Below, piece by piece: positions 1-8,336 of a stretch of 35,185 nt of DNA. Below the pieces are notes generated by a model. The model was given only the letters and a program-made list of their open reading frames with translations, was not told where the DNA came from and did no database searches. The stretch is taken from contig NZ_JACIDU010000027.1 in the NCBI RefSeq assembly GCF_014196535.1, positions 1 through 35,185 of the forward strand, read 5' to 3'. Origin of the DNA: Allorhizobium borbori. GTDB taxonomy: Bacteria; Pseudomonadota; Alphaproteobacteria; Rhizobiales; Rhizobiaceae. Numbering within the stretch: the stretch's first letter is position 1; every line of letters starts with the position of its first letter. Made by a program: the position numbers and the translations under genes.

Positions 1-1
1 A

Positions 2-103
2 AAACCACCAAAGGTCGCCATCACTGCCATCATGCGAAAACTCATCGTTCTCGCTAACGCACTGCTGAAAAACAATCGCAAATGGACCCCAAAACTAGCT
101 TGA
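2..103 (+). CDS. IS110-family transposase, C-terminal fragment (cut by window edge)
   Basis: Reading from base 2 gives 33 codons to a TGA stop at 101-103. The peptide contains KVAITAIMRKLIVLANALL and then NNRKW, the usual C-terminal tail of IS110-group transposases (K-V-A-x-x-A-x-MRK-L-x-x-x-NA-x-L). Only the end of the Transposase_20 (serine-containing) domain is inside the window, so it cannot be said whether the gene is intact. The tail differs from the IS110-type transposase at the right edge of the window, so these are two different elements. The family call rests on about 30 residues. Confidence 0.65.
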   Translation, partial: KPPKVAITAIMRKLIVLANALLKNNRKWTPKLA

Positions 104-165
104 TCAAAACGGATACTCCAACGTCTTGCTTTCACGCATCTTCCGGACATGACATCCGATCAAGC
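98..165. repeat. Imperfect inverted repeat at the IS110 3' end
   Basis: GCTTGATC-aaaa-CGGAT (98-114) faces ATCCGATCAAGC (154-165). The two arms are complementary over 12-13 bases if the AAAA bulge is skipped. The left arm overlaps the stop codon of the IS110 transposase tail and the right arm lies 17 bp before the stop codon of the convergent permease gene. It could be a bidirectional terminator or part of the right end of the IS. No T-run follows on either strand, so termination is uncertain. Confidence 0.4.
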
Positions 166-182
166 TCTCACTGGATCACGCG

Positions 183-2171
183 TTAGTGGACACGTTCGCG
201 CCGTCTTGCGGCCATCGCTCCGAAAAGCCGGTCGGCGACGATGCCGATGAAGGCGATGGCAAGACCGGCGACGATGCCACGCCCGGAATCGGCCTTGGAA
301 AGCGCAATGAACACTTCCTGCCCGAGATCGCGGGTGCCGATCATGGCGCAGATGATGATCATGGCAAGCGCCATCAGGATGGTCTGGCTGACACCGAGCA
401 TGATTTCCGGCAGGGCGACCGGCAACTGCACCCGCCAGAGGATCTGCCGTCTTGTGCAGCCCGAAACCAGCGCCGCCTCGATCAGTGTCGGCGGCACCTG
501 CCGGATGCCGTGATTGGTGTAGCGAATGGCCGGCACAATGGCGAAGGAAACGGTCGCGATCATGGCCGTGACATCACCGACGCGAAACAGCATCACAACA
601 GGAATGATAAAGCAGAAGGACGGCAACACCTGCAGCGTGTCGATGATCGGTGTCACGATCTTCTCCACCCGGTCGCTGCGGGCCGCCATCAAGCCGATCG
701 GGATGCCGATGAGGCAGGAGAGCACCACCGAAATCCCGCAGAGATAAACGGTCGCCATGGTCTTTTCCCACAGGCCGGCGAAGGCGCAGAACGCCGTCAG
801 CCCGCCGACGATCAACGCCAGCCGGGAACCGCCGAGTTGATAACCGGCAAGCCCGACCAGCGCCACGGCGCCCAGCCAGGGAAACCCCTCGCAGATCGCG
901 CGCACCGGATTGAGCACATAGAGGATGAGACTGACGCGGAACGCCTCGATCACGTCGAAAAGATTGACCGTGACCCAGTTCAGCGCGTCCTTCCATAGCG
1001 GTGCCGTCGTCAGTGTCATATCCTTCGGGATGGCGGCAAGCGCCGGGATGTAGAGACTGCCGAGCGTCGTCACGACCAGCGCCGCGATGGCGAGCGTCAG
1101 ATGGATATGCCGGCGGTAGAAGGGTCGCGACGCCAGGTCACCCGATTTCTTTGCCTGTCCGCTGGTGGCCATGGCCTGGCTGAGACGATCCAGCGCAATG
1201 GCGAGCGCGACGATGGCAAGACCTGCCTCCATCGCTTCCCCCACCTTGAGCGCACGCAGCGCCAGAAGCACGTCATAGCCAAGTCCGCCGGCGCCGATCA
1301 TCGAGGCGATGATGACCATGTTCAACGAGAGCATGATGACCTGGTTGACGCCGACCATCAGTGTTGGCCGCGCGGAGGGCAGAAGCACCTGCCAGAGTTT
1401 CTGGCGTGGCGTACACCCGGCCATGTCGCCAAAATCGCCGAGATCGGATGGCACCCGCGACAGGCCCAGCATCGTGGCGCGCACCATTGGCGGCGTCGCG
1501 AATATGGCGGTCGCGATCATTGCCGAAACCGGGCTGTTGCCGAAGAGCAGCAGCATCGGAATGAGATAGGCGAAAGTGGGGATGGTCTGCATCAGATCGA
1601 GGACCGGCGAGACGAGAACCCGGTCGACCTTCGGATTGCGCCACGCCCAGATGCCGATCACGACCCCCGTGACGATGCAGGCCGGAACGGCGATCGCGAT
1701 GAGCGCAAGGGTCAGCATGGCGCTCTGCCATTTGCCGAAAAGCGCGATGTAAAGGAAACAGCCTCCGACCAGCGCGGCCAGTCGCCTGCCGCCGAAGGCG
1801 TGGCCGGCCAGAAAGGCGGCAATGCAGACGCCAAGCCAGGAGAGGCGGGGAAAGATGACGGCGTTCGCCCCGGCGCCGAATTTCAGGTTCTTGGCGAAAA
1901 GTCCCAGCGCGAAGTCGAGCGGCACGCCGAGAATGTCGGTGATCGAACGCGTCAGCCAGCTTATGTTCGCCTTCAGCCAGACCATCAGCATCGTCATGCC
2001 ATCGGAAAAAGGAATGACGGTATCGGCCCGGAAGGTGACGGCGGAGGGAAACTCGTCGCGCAGCAGATAAAGCCCGAAGACCGCCACAAGCGCGCAGCCC
2101 CATATGGCCGGCCAGCTTCTGACAAGGCGCTTTATCCCGGCATCGGGCAGATCAGAGGTCAGGATAGCCAT
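183..2171 (-). CDS. Fused double permease of a glycine-betaine/choline-type ABC importer (ProW-like)
   Basis: A 662-residue inner-membrane protein with two complete binding-protein-dependent permease domains in tandem. The conserved cytoplasmic EAA-type loop, which docks on the ATPase, appears twice: near residues 249-269 (GDMAGCTPRQKLW..LP) and near 567-588 (ALVSGCTRRQILWRVQLP). Each half has its own set of hydrophobic segments. Classical ProW/OpuAB permeases are single-domain proteins of about 280-350 residues that dimerise, so this fusion supplies both halves of the channel in one chain. The start at 2171 is preceded by an AGAGGGGAG ribosome-binding site and overlaps the upstream ATPase gene by 20 bases. 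It is the last gene of the leftward binding protein-ATPase-permease operon. The family is clear; the substrate (betaine, choline, dimethylglycine or carnitine) is not. Confidence 0.9.
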   Translation of the reverse strand: MAILTSDLPDAGIKRLVRSWPAIWGCALVAVFGLYLLRDEFPSAVTFRADTVIPFSDGMTMLMVWLKANISWLTRSITDILGVPLDFALGLFAKNLKFGAGANAVIFPRLSWLGVCIAAFLAGHAFGGRRLAALVGGCFLYIALFGKWQSAMLTLALIAIAVPACIVTGVVIGIWAWRNPKVDRVLVSPVLDLMQTIPTFAYLIPMLLLFGNSPVSAMIATAIFATPPMVRATMLGLSRVPSDLGDFGDMAGCTPRQKLWQVLLPSARPTLMVGVNQVIMLSLNMVIIASMIGAGGLGYDVLLALRALKVGEAMEAGLAIVALAIALDRLSQAMATSGQAKKSGDLASRPFYRRHIHLTLAIAALVVTTLGSLYIPALAAIPKDMTLTTAPLWKDALNWVTVNLFDVIEAFRVSLILYVLNPVRAICEGFPWLGAVALVGLAGYQLGGSRLALIVGGLTAFCAFAGLWEKTMATVYLCGISVVLSCLIGIPIGLMAARSDRVEKIVTPIIDTLQVLPSFCFIIPVVMLFRVGDVTAMIATVSFAIVPAIRYTNHGIRQVPPTLIEAALVSGCTRRQILWRVQLPVALPEIMLGVSQTILMALAMIIICAMIGTRDLGQEVFIALSKADSGRGIVAGLAIAFIGIVADRLFGAMAARRRERVH

Positions 2172-3258
2172 GAACGCTCCCCTCTTCCGGAATGCCGGCC
2201 AGCAAGGCCACGACTGAGCGCGGCGTCACCTCGCCCAGGATCTGACCGGCGGCATCGACGACGGCAAAAGGCTTGCCGACCCTGACGATATCAGCGGAGA
2301 AGGTGGCGACGCGCGCATCCGGCGCAACCGTTCCGCCATAATCGGCCCCCGTTGCCGGACGCATGAGCCGCCGGGCGGATACGACCTTGGAACGCGGCAC
2401 ATCGCGGGTAAACTCGGCGACATAGTCGGTGGCCGGGTTCAGCACCAGTTCTTCGGGCCGGCCGATCTGGATGACCTGCCCGTCCTTCATGATCGCAACG
2501 CGATCCGCCAGCCGGATGGCCTCGTCAAAGTCATGGGTGATGAAGATGATCGTCTTGTTCAGCACGGATTGCAGGCGGATCAGTTCATCCTGCATTTCGC
2601 GGCGGATGAGCGGATCGAGCGCCGAAAAGGGTTCGTCGAGAAACCAGATATCGGGTTTGGTGGCGAGGCTGCGCGCGATCCCGACGCGCTGCTGCTGCCC
2701 GCCGGAAAGCTCACGCGGATAGAAATGTTCGCGGCCGCGGAGGCTGACGAGTTCGATCATCTCGCGGGCGCGCGCCGTGCGCGTGGCCTTGTCCACGCCC
2801 TGTACCGCCAACGGAAAGGCGATGTTTTCGAGGACGTTGAGATGGGGCAGCAACGCGAAATTCTGGAACACCATGCCCATGCGGTGGCGGCGCATCTCGA
2901 TAAGTTCGGCATCGGAGACCTTGAGAAGGTCCTTGCCCTCGAATTCGATGGTGCCGAAGGTGGGGTCGATGAGGCGTGACAGGCAGCGCACCAGCGTCGA
3001 CTTGCCCGAGCCGGACAGGCCCATGATGATGAAGATCTCGCCTTCGTGGATATCGAAATTCACATTGCGGACGGCACCAACAAGATTGGCCTTGGCAATA
3101 TCATCGACGCTGGCGATCCCGTCGCGGGTTTCGAGAAATTCCGTGGCGTCAGGGCCGAACAGCTTCCACACCTTGCGGCATGACATTTTCACGGGCCGTG
3201 GCTGCGCAGCGCTCGCAAGGGGCGCGGCCAGACCGCCGATATCGGCAATCGTGTTCAT
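2152..3258 (-). CDS. ATPase of a glycine-betaine/choline-type ABC importer (ProV/OpuAA-like)
   Basis: A 368-residue cytoplasmic ATPase driving the importer. It shows Walker A GLSGSGKST (80-88), Q-loop FQN (131-133), signature LSGGQ (184-188), Walker B IWFLDEP (204-210) and H-loop histidine 242. The N-terminal KVWKLFG (about 29-35) is typical of the ProV branch. About 80 residues follow the nucleotide-binding domain, where ProV/OpuAA proteins carry CBS modules; here the tail is short and CBS-like at best. The start at 3258 (MNTIADIGG) is preferred over 3363 because a GAGG ribosome-binding site precedes it, whereas an upstream start would run through the hairpin between this gene and the binding-protein gene. 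It overlaps the permease gene by 20 bases. Confidence 0.9.
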   Translation of the reverse strand: MNTIADIGGLAAPLASAAQPRPVKMSCRKVWKLFGPDATEFLETRDGIASVDDIAKANLVGAVRNVNFDIHEGEIFIIMGLSGSGKSTLVRCLSRLIDPTFGTIEFEGKDLLKVSDAELIEMRRHRMGMVFQNFALLPHLNVLENIAFPLAVQGVDKATRTARAREMIELVSLRGREHFYPRELSGGQQQRVGIARSLATKPDIWFLDEPFSALDPLIRREMQDELIRLQSVLNKTIIFITHDFDEAIRLADRVAIMKDGQVIQIGRPEELVLNPATDYVAEFTRDVPRSKVVSARRLMRPATGADYGGTVAPDARVATFSADIVRVGKPFAVVDAAGQILGEVTPRSVVALLAGIPEEGSVHGYPDL

Positions 3259-3292
3259 GGATAGGATCCTCGACGTGCTGTTGTCAGGAAGA

Positions 3293-3319
3293 GGCGGCCC
3301 TTCGGAATGGAGAGCCGCC
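3293..3319 (-). promoter_or_regulatory. Intercistronic hairpin between binding-protein and ATPase genes
   Basis: GGCGGC at 3293-3298 pairs with GCCGCC at 3314-3319 (15-base loop), in the 83-bp gap after the binding-protein stop codon. No T-run follows. Such hairpins behind periplasmic binding-protein genes commonly protect the upstream mRNA or cause partial termination, so more binding protein than transporter is made. The fold is seen; the role is inferred. Confidence 0.45.
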
Positions 3320-3341
3320 GCACAGTCTCCGGCTTCGGGCG

Positions 3342-4316
3342 TTATTGCGCCCAGGCCTTCCATTCAGCCTCGTGCTTGGCGATCCACTCGGCAGCAACGT
3401 CTTCCGGCGCCTTGCCGTCAAGATCGATCTCACCGCTCATGGCGTTGAGTTCGGCGGTGTCGATCTTGTAGTTCTTGGCCAGCTTGTAGGCGACGGGCCA
3501 CTTTTCCTGCATGCCCTTCCAGGCATATTTGAAGATGTCGCCATGCGGCTTGCCGCAGTCATAAAGCGCGTTCGGGTTCACGCCCCACTTCGGGTCCGTG
3601 TAGCATTCCTTGGTATATTCCGGGAATTCGACCCATTCGCCCTTATACTTGGCAGGGGCCCAGTGCGGCGAATAGACCCACAGGATGATCGGCGCCTTGC
3701 GCTGGTAGGCCGAGTCGAGTTCGGCGAACATGGCGGCATCGGTACCGGCATGGATAACGGTGAACGGCAGGCCGAGTGAGACGACACGTTCGTCATCGAA
3801 GCCTTCCCAGGTCACGGGACCACCGACGTAACGGCCCTTCGGCGCGGTCTCCGGCGTCGAGAAGGCGCTCGCGCAGGCCGGGTCCTTCAGCGCTTCCCAG
3901 TTTGGCAGGCCCGGGCATTTTTCCTTCATATATTCCGGAAACCACCACTCTTCCTTGGCCTTCGGACCCAGCGGGCCGAGGTTTTCGGTCAGGCCCGTGG
4001 CATCGGAGGCGGCCATGGCTTCGCCAGCGGTCGTCGCCCAGAATTCCATACCGATGGTCAGGTCACCATTGGTGAGACCGGTGGTCAGGCTCGAAAGATA
4101 GTCGGCGGTCGGATACTCGACCGTGTAGCCGAGCTTTTCGAGAATGCCGCCATAGATCTTGGCGTTCAGGTTGACGCTCGTCCAGTCGAACAGCGCAACC
4201 TTGATCGGATCGCTGGATTCGGGTGCCTGGGCATGGGCGGCGGCTACGCAGGAGGAGGCCATCGCAAGCGCGATCGCTCCCATTTTCATTTTCGTCAGCA
4301 GTCTCGTCGTCAGCAT
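3342..4316 (-). CDS. Periplasmic binding protein of a glycine-betaine/choline-type ABC importer (OpuAC family)
   Basis: A 324-residue exported protein that should capture the ligand in the periplasm and pass it to the fused permease. Residues 1-29 form a Sec signal (lysines, hydrophobic core, AHA cleavage site before QAPES). The mature part fits the OpuAC fold: DPIKVALFDW near the start, then a W-rich EFWATT stretch around residues 91-96. Trp45 and Trp93 are candidates for the aromatic cage that binds trimethylammonium groups in this family. The start at 4316 is chosen because AAAGGGGAA precedes it and the signal peptide begins there; an upstream extension to 4586 lacks any signal character. 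It is the first gene of the transporter operon. The ligand cannot be fixed from sequence; the dehydrogenase upstream suggests betaine or dimethylglycine. Confidence 0.88.
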   Translation of the reverse strand: MLTTRLLTKMKMGAIALAMASSCVAAAHAQAPESSDPIKVALFDWTSVNLNAKIYGGILEKLGYTVEYPTADYLSSLTTGLTNGDLTIGMEFWATTAGEAMAASDATGLTENLGPLGPKAKEEWWFPEYMKEKCPGLPNWEALKDPACASAFSTPETAPKGRYVGGPVTWEGFDDERVVSLGLPFTVIHAGTDAAMFAELDSAYQRKAPIILWVYSPHWAPAKYKGEWVEFPEYTKECYTDPKWGVNPNALYDCGKPHGDIFKYAWKGMQEKWPVAYKLAKNYKIDTAELNAMSGEIDLDGKAPEDVAAEWIAKHEAEWKAWAQ

Positions 4317-4509
4317 TTTTGTGGTTCCCCTTTGGACACTGCATGCAAATGCTTGCCGCCATGGTCTCGGGTATGGGATTGCCGCACCGGCCTGCGCCGT
4401 TGTGGCCCCTGCATTCCCAATGGCGTCGCAGTCCGCGGGCGACCCCTGATGCAAAGCGATTCTGGCGTCGCTTTCCGAATTCACGTTGTCGTGATTTTTC
4501 GTATAAGGA

Positions 4510-4538
4510 ATATGATTGTACTGACAGGAATAATTCAA
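4510..4538 (-). promoter_or_regulatory. Candidate promoter in the 360-bp gap upstream of the binding-protein gene
   Basis: On the minus strand TTGAAT (4538-4533) and TCATAT (4515-4510) are separated by 17 bases, a fair sigma-70-type match about 195 bp before the binding-protein start. Just upstream of the -35 lies an 11-bp palindrome, CGAAAATTTCG (4540-4550), that could be an operator. The gap 4317-4676 is visibly more AT-rich than the genes and holds no convincing small ORF or RNA. The promoter is a consensus match only. Confidence 0.3.
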
Positions 4539-4628
4539 GCGAAAATTTCGACGTAGCTCACATTTTTTTGAATTGCCACCTGCCAATACACACAGTGCTC
4601 AAGTCACAAGCACAAAGAACCTTCCTCC

Positions 4629-4644
4629 CGCCGCAAGTGCGGCG
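4629..4644 (-). terminator. Weak terminator-like hairpin after the dehydrogenase gene
   Basis: CGCCGC / GCGGCG with an AAGT loop lies 33 bases beyond the stop codon of the leftward dehydrogenase gene. The sequence that follows in the direction of transcription (ggttctttgtg) is only mildly T-rich. It could end the kinase-dehydrogenase transcript before the transporter promoter. Confidence 0.3.
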
Positions 4645-4676
4645 AGCCTGAACCTTTCCAGCAATGGAATCCGGGC

Positions 4677-7118
4677 TTATGCCTTTATTTTCATCATGCC
4701 CGGATCATAGAGCGGCGCGAGATGAAGTGTGGCCGGAACACGCTCGTCCGCCACCACCAGTTCATAGGTTCCGCCCTCGAGAAATTCATCGCTCACGCCG
4801 TCGGCGTTACGCACATAGCCAAGACCGATATTCGCCCCGACAGTATAGCCGAAACCGCCGCTCGTCAGATAGCCGACCGGCTCACCATCGCGCAGAATGG
4901 TCTCGCGCCCGACAAGCACCACATCGGCATCGGCAACGGTGAAGGTAACAAGGCGCTTTTTCAGCGGCGCGCCTGTAACCTTTTCCAGCGCCGCACGGCC
5001 GAGAAGCGGCGTCGCCTTCTTCAGCTTGACAGCCCAGCCGAGGCCGGCCTCGAATGGCGTATCGTTCGGCGTGATATCCGAACCCCAGGCCCGGTAACCC
5101 TTTTCAAGACGCAGGGATTCCATCGCACGATAGCCGACGGGCTTGAGGTCAAAGGGCTTGCCCGCCGCCATCAGCGCATCGAACACCTCGCCGGCGGCAT
5201 CGATCGGCATATGCAGTTCCCAGCCGAGTTCGCCGACATAGGTGACGCGCAAGGCCCGCACAGTGTGACCGGCGATGGCGACTTCCCTGACATGGCCGAA
5301 GGGGAAGCCGGCATTGGAGACGTCGGCATCGGTGACGGCCGACAGAATGTCGCGCGCTTTCGGGCCCATCAGCGACAGCGTGCCCCATTCCTCGGTAATA
5401 TCGCGAACGGTTACATCGAGCCCGGCGGGAATATGATCGGTGATCCAGCCGAGATCATGGGTCCGGAAGCCAGTGCCCGTGACGATGTAGAACAGATCGT
5501 CGGCGATCCGGGCCACCGTCAAATCGGCCTCGATGCCGCCACGGGTATTCAGAAGCTGCGTATAGGTCAGGCGACCCGCCGGGCGCGAGACATCGTTGGC
5601 GCAGACCCACTCCAGCGCCGTGACCGCATCGGGACCGGCCAATTCGTACTTTGCGAAGGAGGACTGGTCAAAAAGACCGGCCGCCTTGCGCACATGGGCA
5701 TGTTCCTCGCCGACCGGTCCGAACCAGTTCTGCCGGCCCATCGAATAGATATCCTTCGGCTCCGTGCCCGCAGGTGCGAACCAGTTCGGCCGCTCCCAGC
5801 CCAGCTTGGAGCCGAACACTGCGTTATGCGCCTTCAACCGCTCATAAATCGGCGACACGAGACGCGGGCGTCCGCTCTCATATTCCTCGTGCGGGAAGCC
5901 GATCGTGTAGTGTTTTCCATAGGCTTCCAGCGTGCGGTCTAGCACCCATTGCCGGTCGCGATGCAGACCCGAGAAGCGGCGGATATCGACCGTCCACAGA
6001 TCGAGCGGCGCCTCGCCATCGACCACCCATTGCGCCAGAACCCAACCCGCGCCGCCACCGGATGCGATGCCGAAGGCATTGAAACCCGCGCCGACAAACA
6101 TGTTCGGGCATTCCGGCGCCACACCCAGAATGAAGTTGCCGTCCGGCGTGAAGCTCTCGGGTCCGTTGATCATCTGCTTGACACCGGTCTTTTCAAGGAT
6201 CGGCACGCGCACCATGGCTTGTTCGATATGCTGTTCGAAATGATCGAAATCGTCATCGAACAGGCGGAAGGCCCAGTCGTTCGGCAGGTCGTCGGTCATC
6301 CACGGCTTGGGATTGGGCTCGTAGCCGCCCATCACCAGACCGCCAACCTCTTCCTTGAAGTAGGTACGGCGGTCGGGATCACGAATGGTCGGCGCGTCGG
6401 TCGCCAGTCCCTCGATCCTGTCGGTGATGATGTACTGGTGCTTGACGGCCTGCAGCGGCACGTTGATGCCAGCCATCGCCCCCACCTGCCGCGCCCATTG
6501 CCCGGCACAGTTGACGACCTTTTCGCAGGCAACGTCGCCAAGCGTCGTCTTGACCTTGACGATACGGCCGTCCTGCATTTCGAAGCCGGTCACCTGCACC
6601 TTCTCGACAATCTTCGCGCCATGCATGCGTGCGCCGCGCGCCAGCGACTGGGTTATATCGGAAGGGCTGGCCTGCCCGTCGGTCGGCAGCCAGCTTGCGC
6701 CGACGAGATCATCGACATTCATGAGCGGCCACATGCGCTTCACCTCTTCCGGTGAAACGAGATGCATCTCCATGCCGAAGCTTTTTGCCGTCGTCGCCAG
6801 CCGCCGGAACTCGGTCCAGCGGTCCTGATTGGTGGCAAGGCGCAGGCAACCCGTCATCTTCCAGCCTGTCGCCAGGCCGGTTTCCGCCTCCAGCCCCTTG
6901 TAGAGATCGACCGAATATTTCAGCACACGGGTGATCGAAGCGGACGAGCGCAACTGCCCGACGAGACCCGCGGCATGCCAGGTGGAACCGGAGGTCAGCA
7001 TGTCCTGTTCCAGAAGCAGTACATCCGCCTTGTGATCGCGGGCCAAATGGTAGGCTGTGGAGCAGCCGATGATGCCGCCGCCGATAACGACGATCCCGGC
7101 GTGGGAAGGCAGGGTCAT
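4677..7118 (-). CDS. Dimethylglycine/sarcosine dehydrogenase-like FAD- and folate-dependent oxidoreductase
   Basis: An 813-residue cytoplasmic flavoprotein of the DMGDH/SARDH family, which oxidatively removes N-methyl groups and passes the one-carbon unit to tetrahydrofolate. The FAD-binding GGGIIG lies at 13-18 of an N-terminal DAO domain. TWHAAG at 46-51 holds His48, the position that binds FAD covalently in this family. An FAO_M linker follows (about 380-440), then a GcvT (aminomethyltransferase-like) domain to the end. Length matches mitochondrial DMGDH (about 850). Its start overlaps the kinase stop codon (ATGA at 7115-7118), so the two are translationally coupled. It sits between the kinase and the betaine-type importer, which supports a role in demethylating an imported N-methylated amine. 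Exact substrate (dimethylglycine, sarcosine or another N-methyl amino acid) is inferred. Confidence 0.88.
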   Translation of the reverse strand: MTLPSHAGIVVIGGGIIGCSTAYHLARDHKADVLLLEQDMLTSGSTWHAAGLVGQLRSSASITRVLKYSVDLYKGLEAETGLATGWKMTGCLRLATNQDRWTEFRRLATTAKSFGMEMHLVSPEEVKRMWPLMNVDDLVGASWLPTDGQASPSDITQSLARGARMHGAKIVEKVQVTGFEMQDGRIVKVKTTLGDVACEKVVNCAGQWARQVGAMAGINVPLQAVKHQYIITDRIEGLATDAPTIRDPDRRTYFKEEVGGLVMGGYEPNPKPWMTDDLPNDWAFRLFDDDFDHFEQHIEQAMVRVPILEKTGVKQMINGPESFTPDGNFILGVAPECPNMFVGAGFNAFGIASGGGAGWVLAQWVVDGEAPLDLWTVDIRRFSGLHRDRQWVLDRTLEAYGKHYTIGFPHEEYESGRPRLVSPIYERLKAHNAVFGSKLGWERPNWFAPAGTEPKDIYSMGRQNWFGPVGEEHAHVRKAAGLFDQSSFAKYELAGPDAVTALEWVCANDVSRPAGRLTYTQLLNTRGGIEADLTVARIADDLFYIVTGTGFRTHDLGWITDHIPAGLDVTVRDITEEWGTLSLMGPKARDILSAVTDADVSNAGFPFGHVREVAIAGHTVRALRVTYVGELGWELHMPIDAAGEVFDALMAAGKPFDLKPVGYRAMESLRLEKGYRAWGSDITPNDTPFEAGLGWAVKLKKATPLLGRAALEKVTGAPLKKRLVTFTVADADVVLVGRETILRDGEPVGYLTSGGFGYTVGANIGLGYVRNADGVSDEFLEGGTYELVVADERVPATLHLAPLYDPGMMKIKA

Positions 7119-8020
7119 GATGAGAATTTCCCGTAGGTTTCGGTATAGGAGGAAAGTGCGGCTTCAAGCCGCTCGAGATTTTCGGTGGTGTAGGCGACGT
7201 AGTCGGCACCTGGAGCGGAAAGATAAAGTTCCGACACCATGCTCCACATCGCCTCGCGCAGCAGCGATGCGCATTGCATCGCCGCCATCGACCGGCGGAT
7301 GGCGGGTGCCGGCTCGGCACCGAAATAGGCGGTGAGGAACTCCTCCGACTGCTCCGCCGTGAACCCGGCATTCGAGGATGCGCCCGCCAGATCGAACATC
7401 GCAGTGGAAAAACCCGCATATTCGAAGTCGATCAGCCAGAGCCGCTCACCATCATCGAGAAAGTTCGACGGCAGGAGATCGTTGTGAGCGAACACGACAG
7501 GCAGCGGCGCCTGTGCGGCTTCCAGTTCGGTGGCAAGGGTCAGATAACGGGTCAGTTCCGGCTTCATGCGGCTGCCGCCGGCATCAAGCGTGCGGGCATA
7601 ATCGCGGATGACGTGAAAGGCCCAGAAGATGAAACCGGCCCCCGAGACGTGATGCGGCATCGCCGCATGAAACCGCCGCAGAAGCTCGGCCACCCGCAAA
7701 CGCTCGGCCACCACATCCGCAGGCGAAAAGGTTCTGGCCTCCAGAAAGGTGGCGACCATCACACCGGGCTCGGCGTATTCAACCTTGGGTGCGAAGCCGG
7801 CTTCATGCGCGGCCCGCGCGCTCATCAGTTCCCGATCGCGATAGACATGGTGAAACGGGTAGTCCTTGCCGAACCGCACCACATGCCGGCCTGATGCGTC
7901 GGTCACCACGAAACTGTCATTGCTTAAACCACCCTTGAGCGGTTCGAACGTGACGGGGCCGTTCCAGCACGGAAGCCGCGCAATGCGCGCTTCGGGCGGT
8001 GCAGCCGGACTTTCGCTCAT
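7115..8020 (-). CDS. Choline/aminoglycoside-kinase-family phosphotransferase
   Basis: A 301-residue cytoplasmic kinase of the APH/choline-kinase fold. It carries the Brenner-type catalytic loop HNDLLPSN (179-186) and metal-binding DFEYAG (198-203). The N-lobe has a glycine-containing loop (LKGGLSNDSF, 28-37) and a plausible ATP lysine at 52. This is closest in look to the LicA/choline kinase branch. The start at 8020 (MSESPAAPPE) has a GGGAG ribosome-binding site; an ATG at 8143 would add 41 arginine-rich residues not typical of the family. It is the first gene of the leftward operon and faces the DeoR regulator, whose family usually senses phosphorylated metabolites, so the kinase may make the inducer. 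Substrate unknown: choline, ethanolamine or another amino alcohol are the likeliest. Confidence 0.8.
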   Translation of the reverse strand: MSESPAAPPEARIARLPCWNGPVTFEPLKGGLSNDSFVVTDASGRHVVRFGKDYPFHHVYRDRELMSARAAHEAGFAPKVEYAEPGVMVATFLEARTFSPADVVAERLRVAELLRRFHAAMPHHVSGAGFIFWAFHVIRDYARTLDAGGSRMKPELTRYLTLATELEAAQAPLPVVFAHNDLLPSNFLDDGERLWLIDFEYAGFSTAMFDLAGASSNAGFTAEQSEEFLTAYFGAEPAPAIRRSMAAMQCASLLREAMWSMVSELYLSAPGADYVAYTTENLERLEAALSSYTETYGKFSS

Positions 8021-8240
8021 CTCGCCATCTCCCGGTTGCCTAGGTCGGTCAGCCACATAGCGCACGAACAGGCGTTCGCACGGCCTTGCAAAAGGCCGCC
8101 CGGTCCGGGTTCGTCGCGCCGGCCTGAAGACCGTCGCCATCATTCAGCTTGAGCGCCCCGCCGTTCCCCGTTTTCTTATGGCTTCAACTACCGAGCGCGC
8201 AGCCCTATGACATGCGAGGCGGCGCGGCTTGTCAATCCGG

Positions 8241-8280
8241 TTTTGTGGCTTTTTGTGTTTTTATGCCCGTTTTCGTGGCT
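8241..8280. promoter_or_regulatory. Candidate DeoR operator: repeated TTTT(C)GTGGCT in the divergent control region
   Basis: TTTTGTGGCT (8241-8250), TTTTGTG (8251-8257) and TTTTCGTGGCT (8270-8280) are direct repeats in the 316-bp gap (8021-8336) between the divergent kinase and DeoR genes. DeoR-family proteins often bind short T-rich direct repeats of this type. The repeats lie 57-96 bp before the regulator start, compatible with autoregulation and control of the kinase operon. The rest of the gap shows no ORF or RNA that I can support. Confidence 0.45.
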
Positions 8281-8336
8281 GCGGTTGCGGGACGCTCCTC
8301 TTCCCATTAGGATCGCGTGAAAGAGGATCAACCGGA

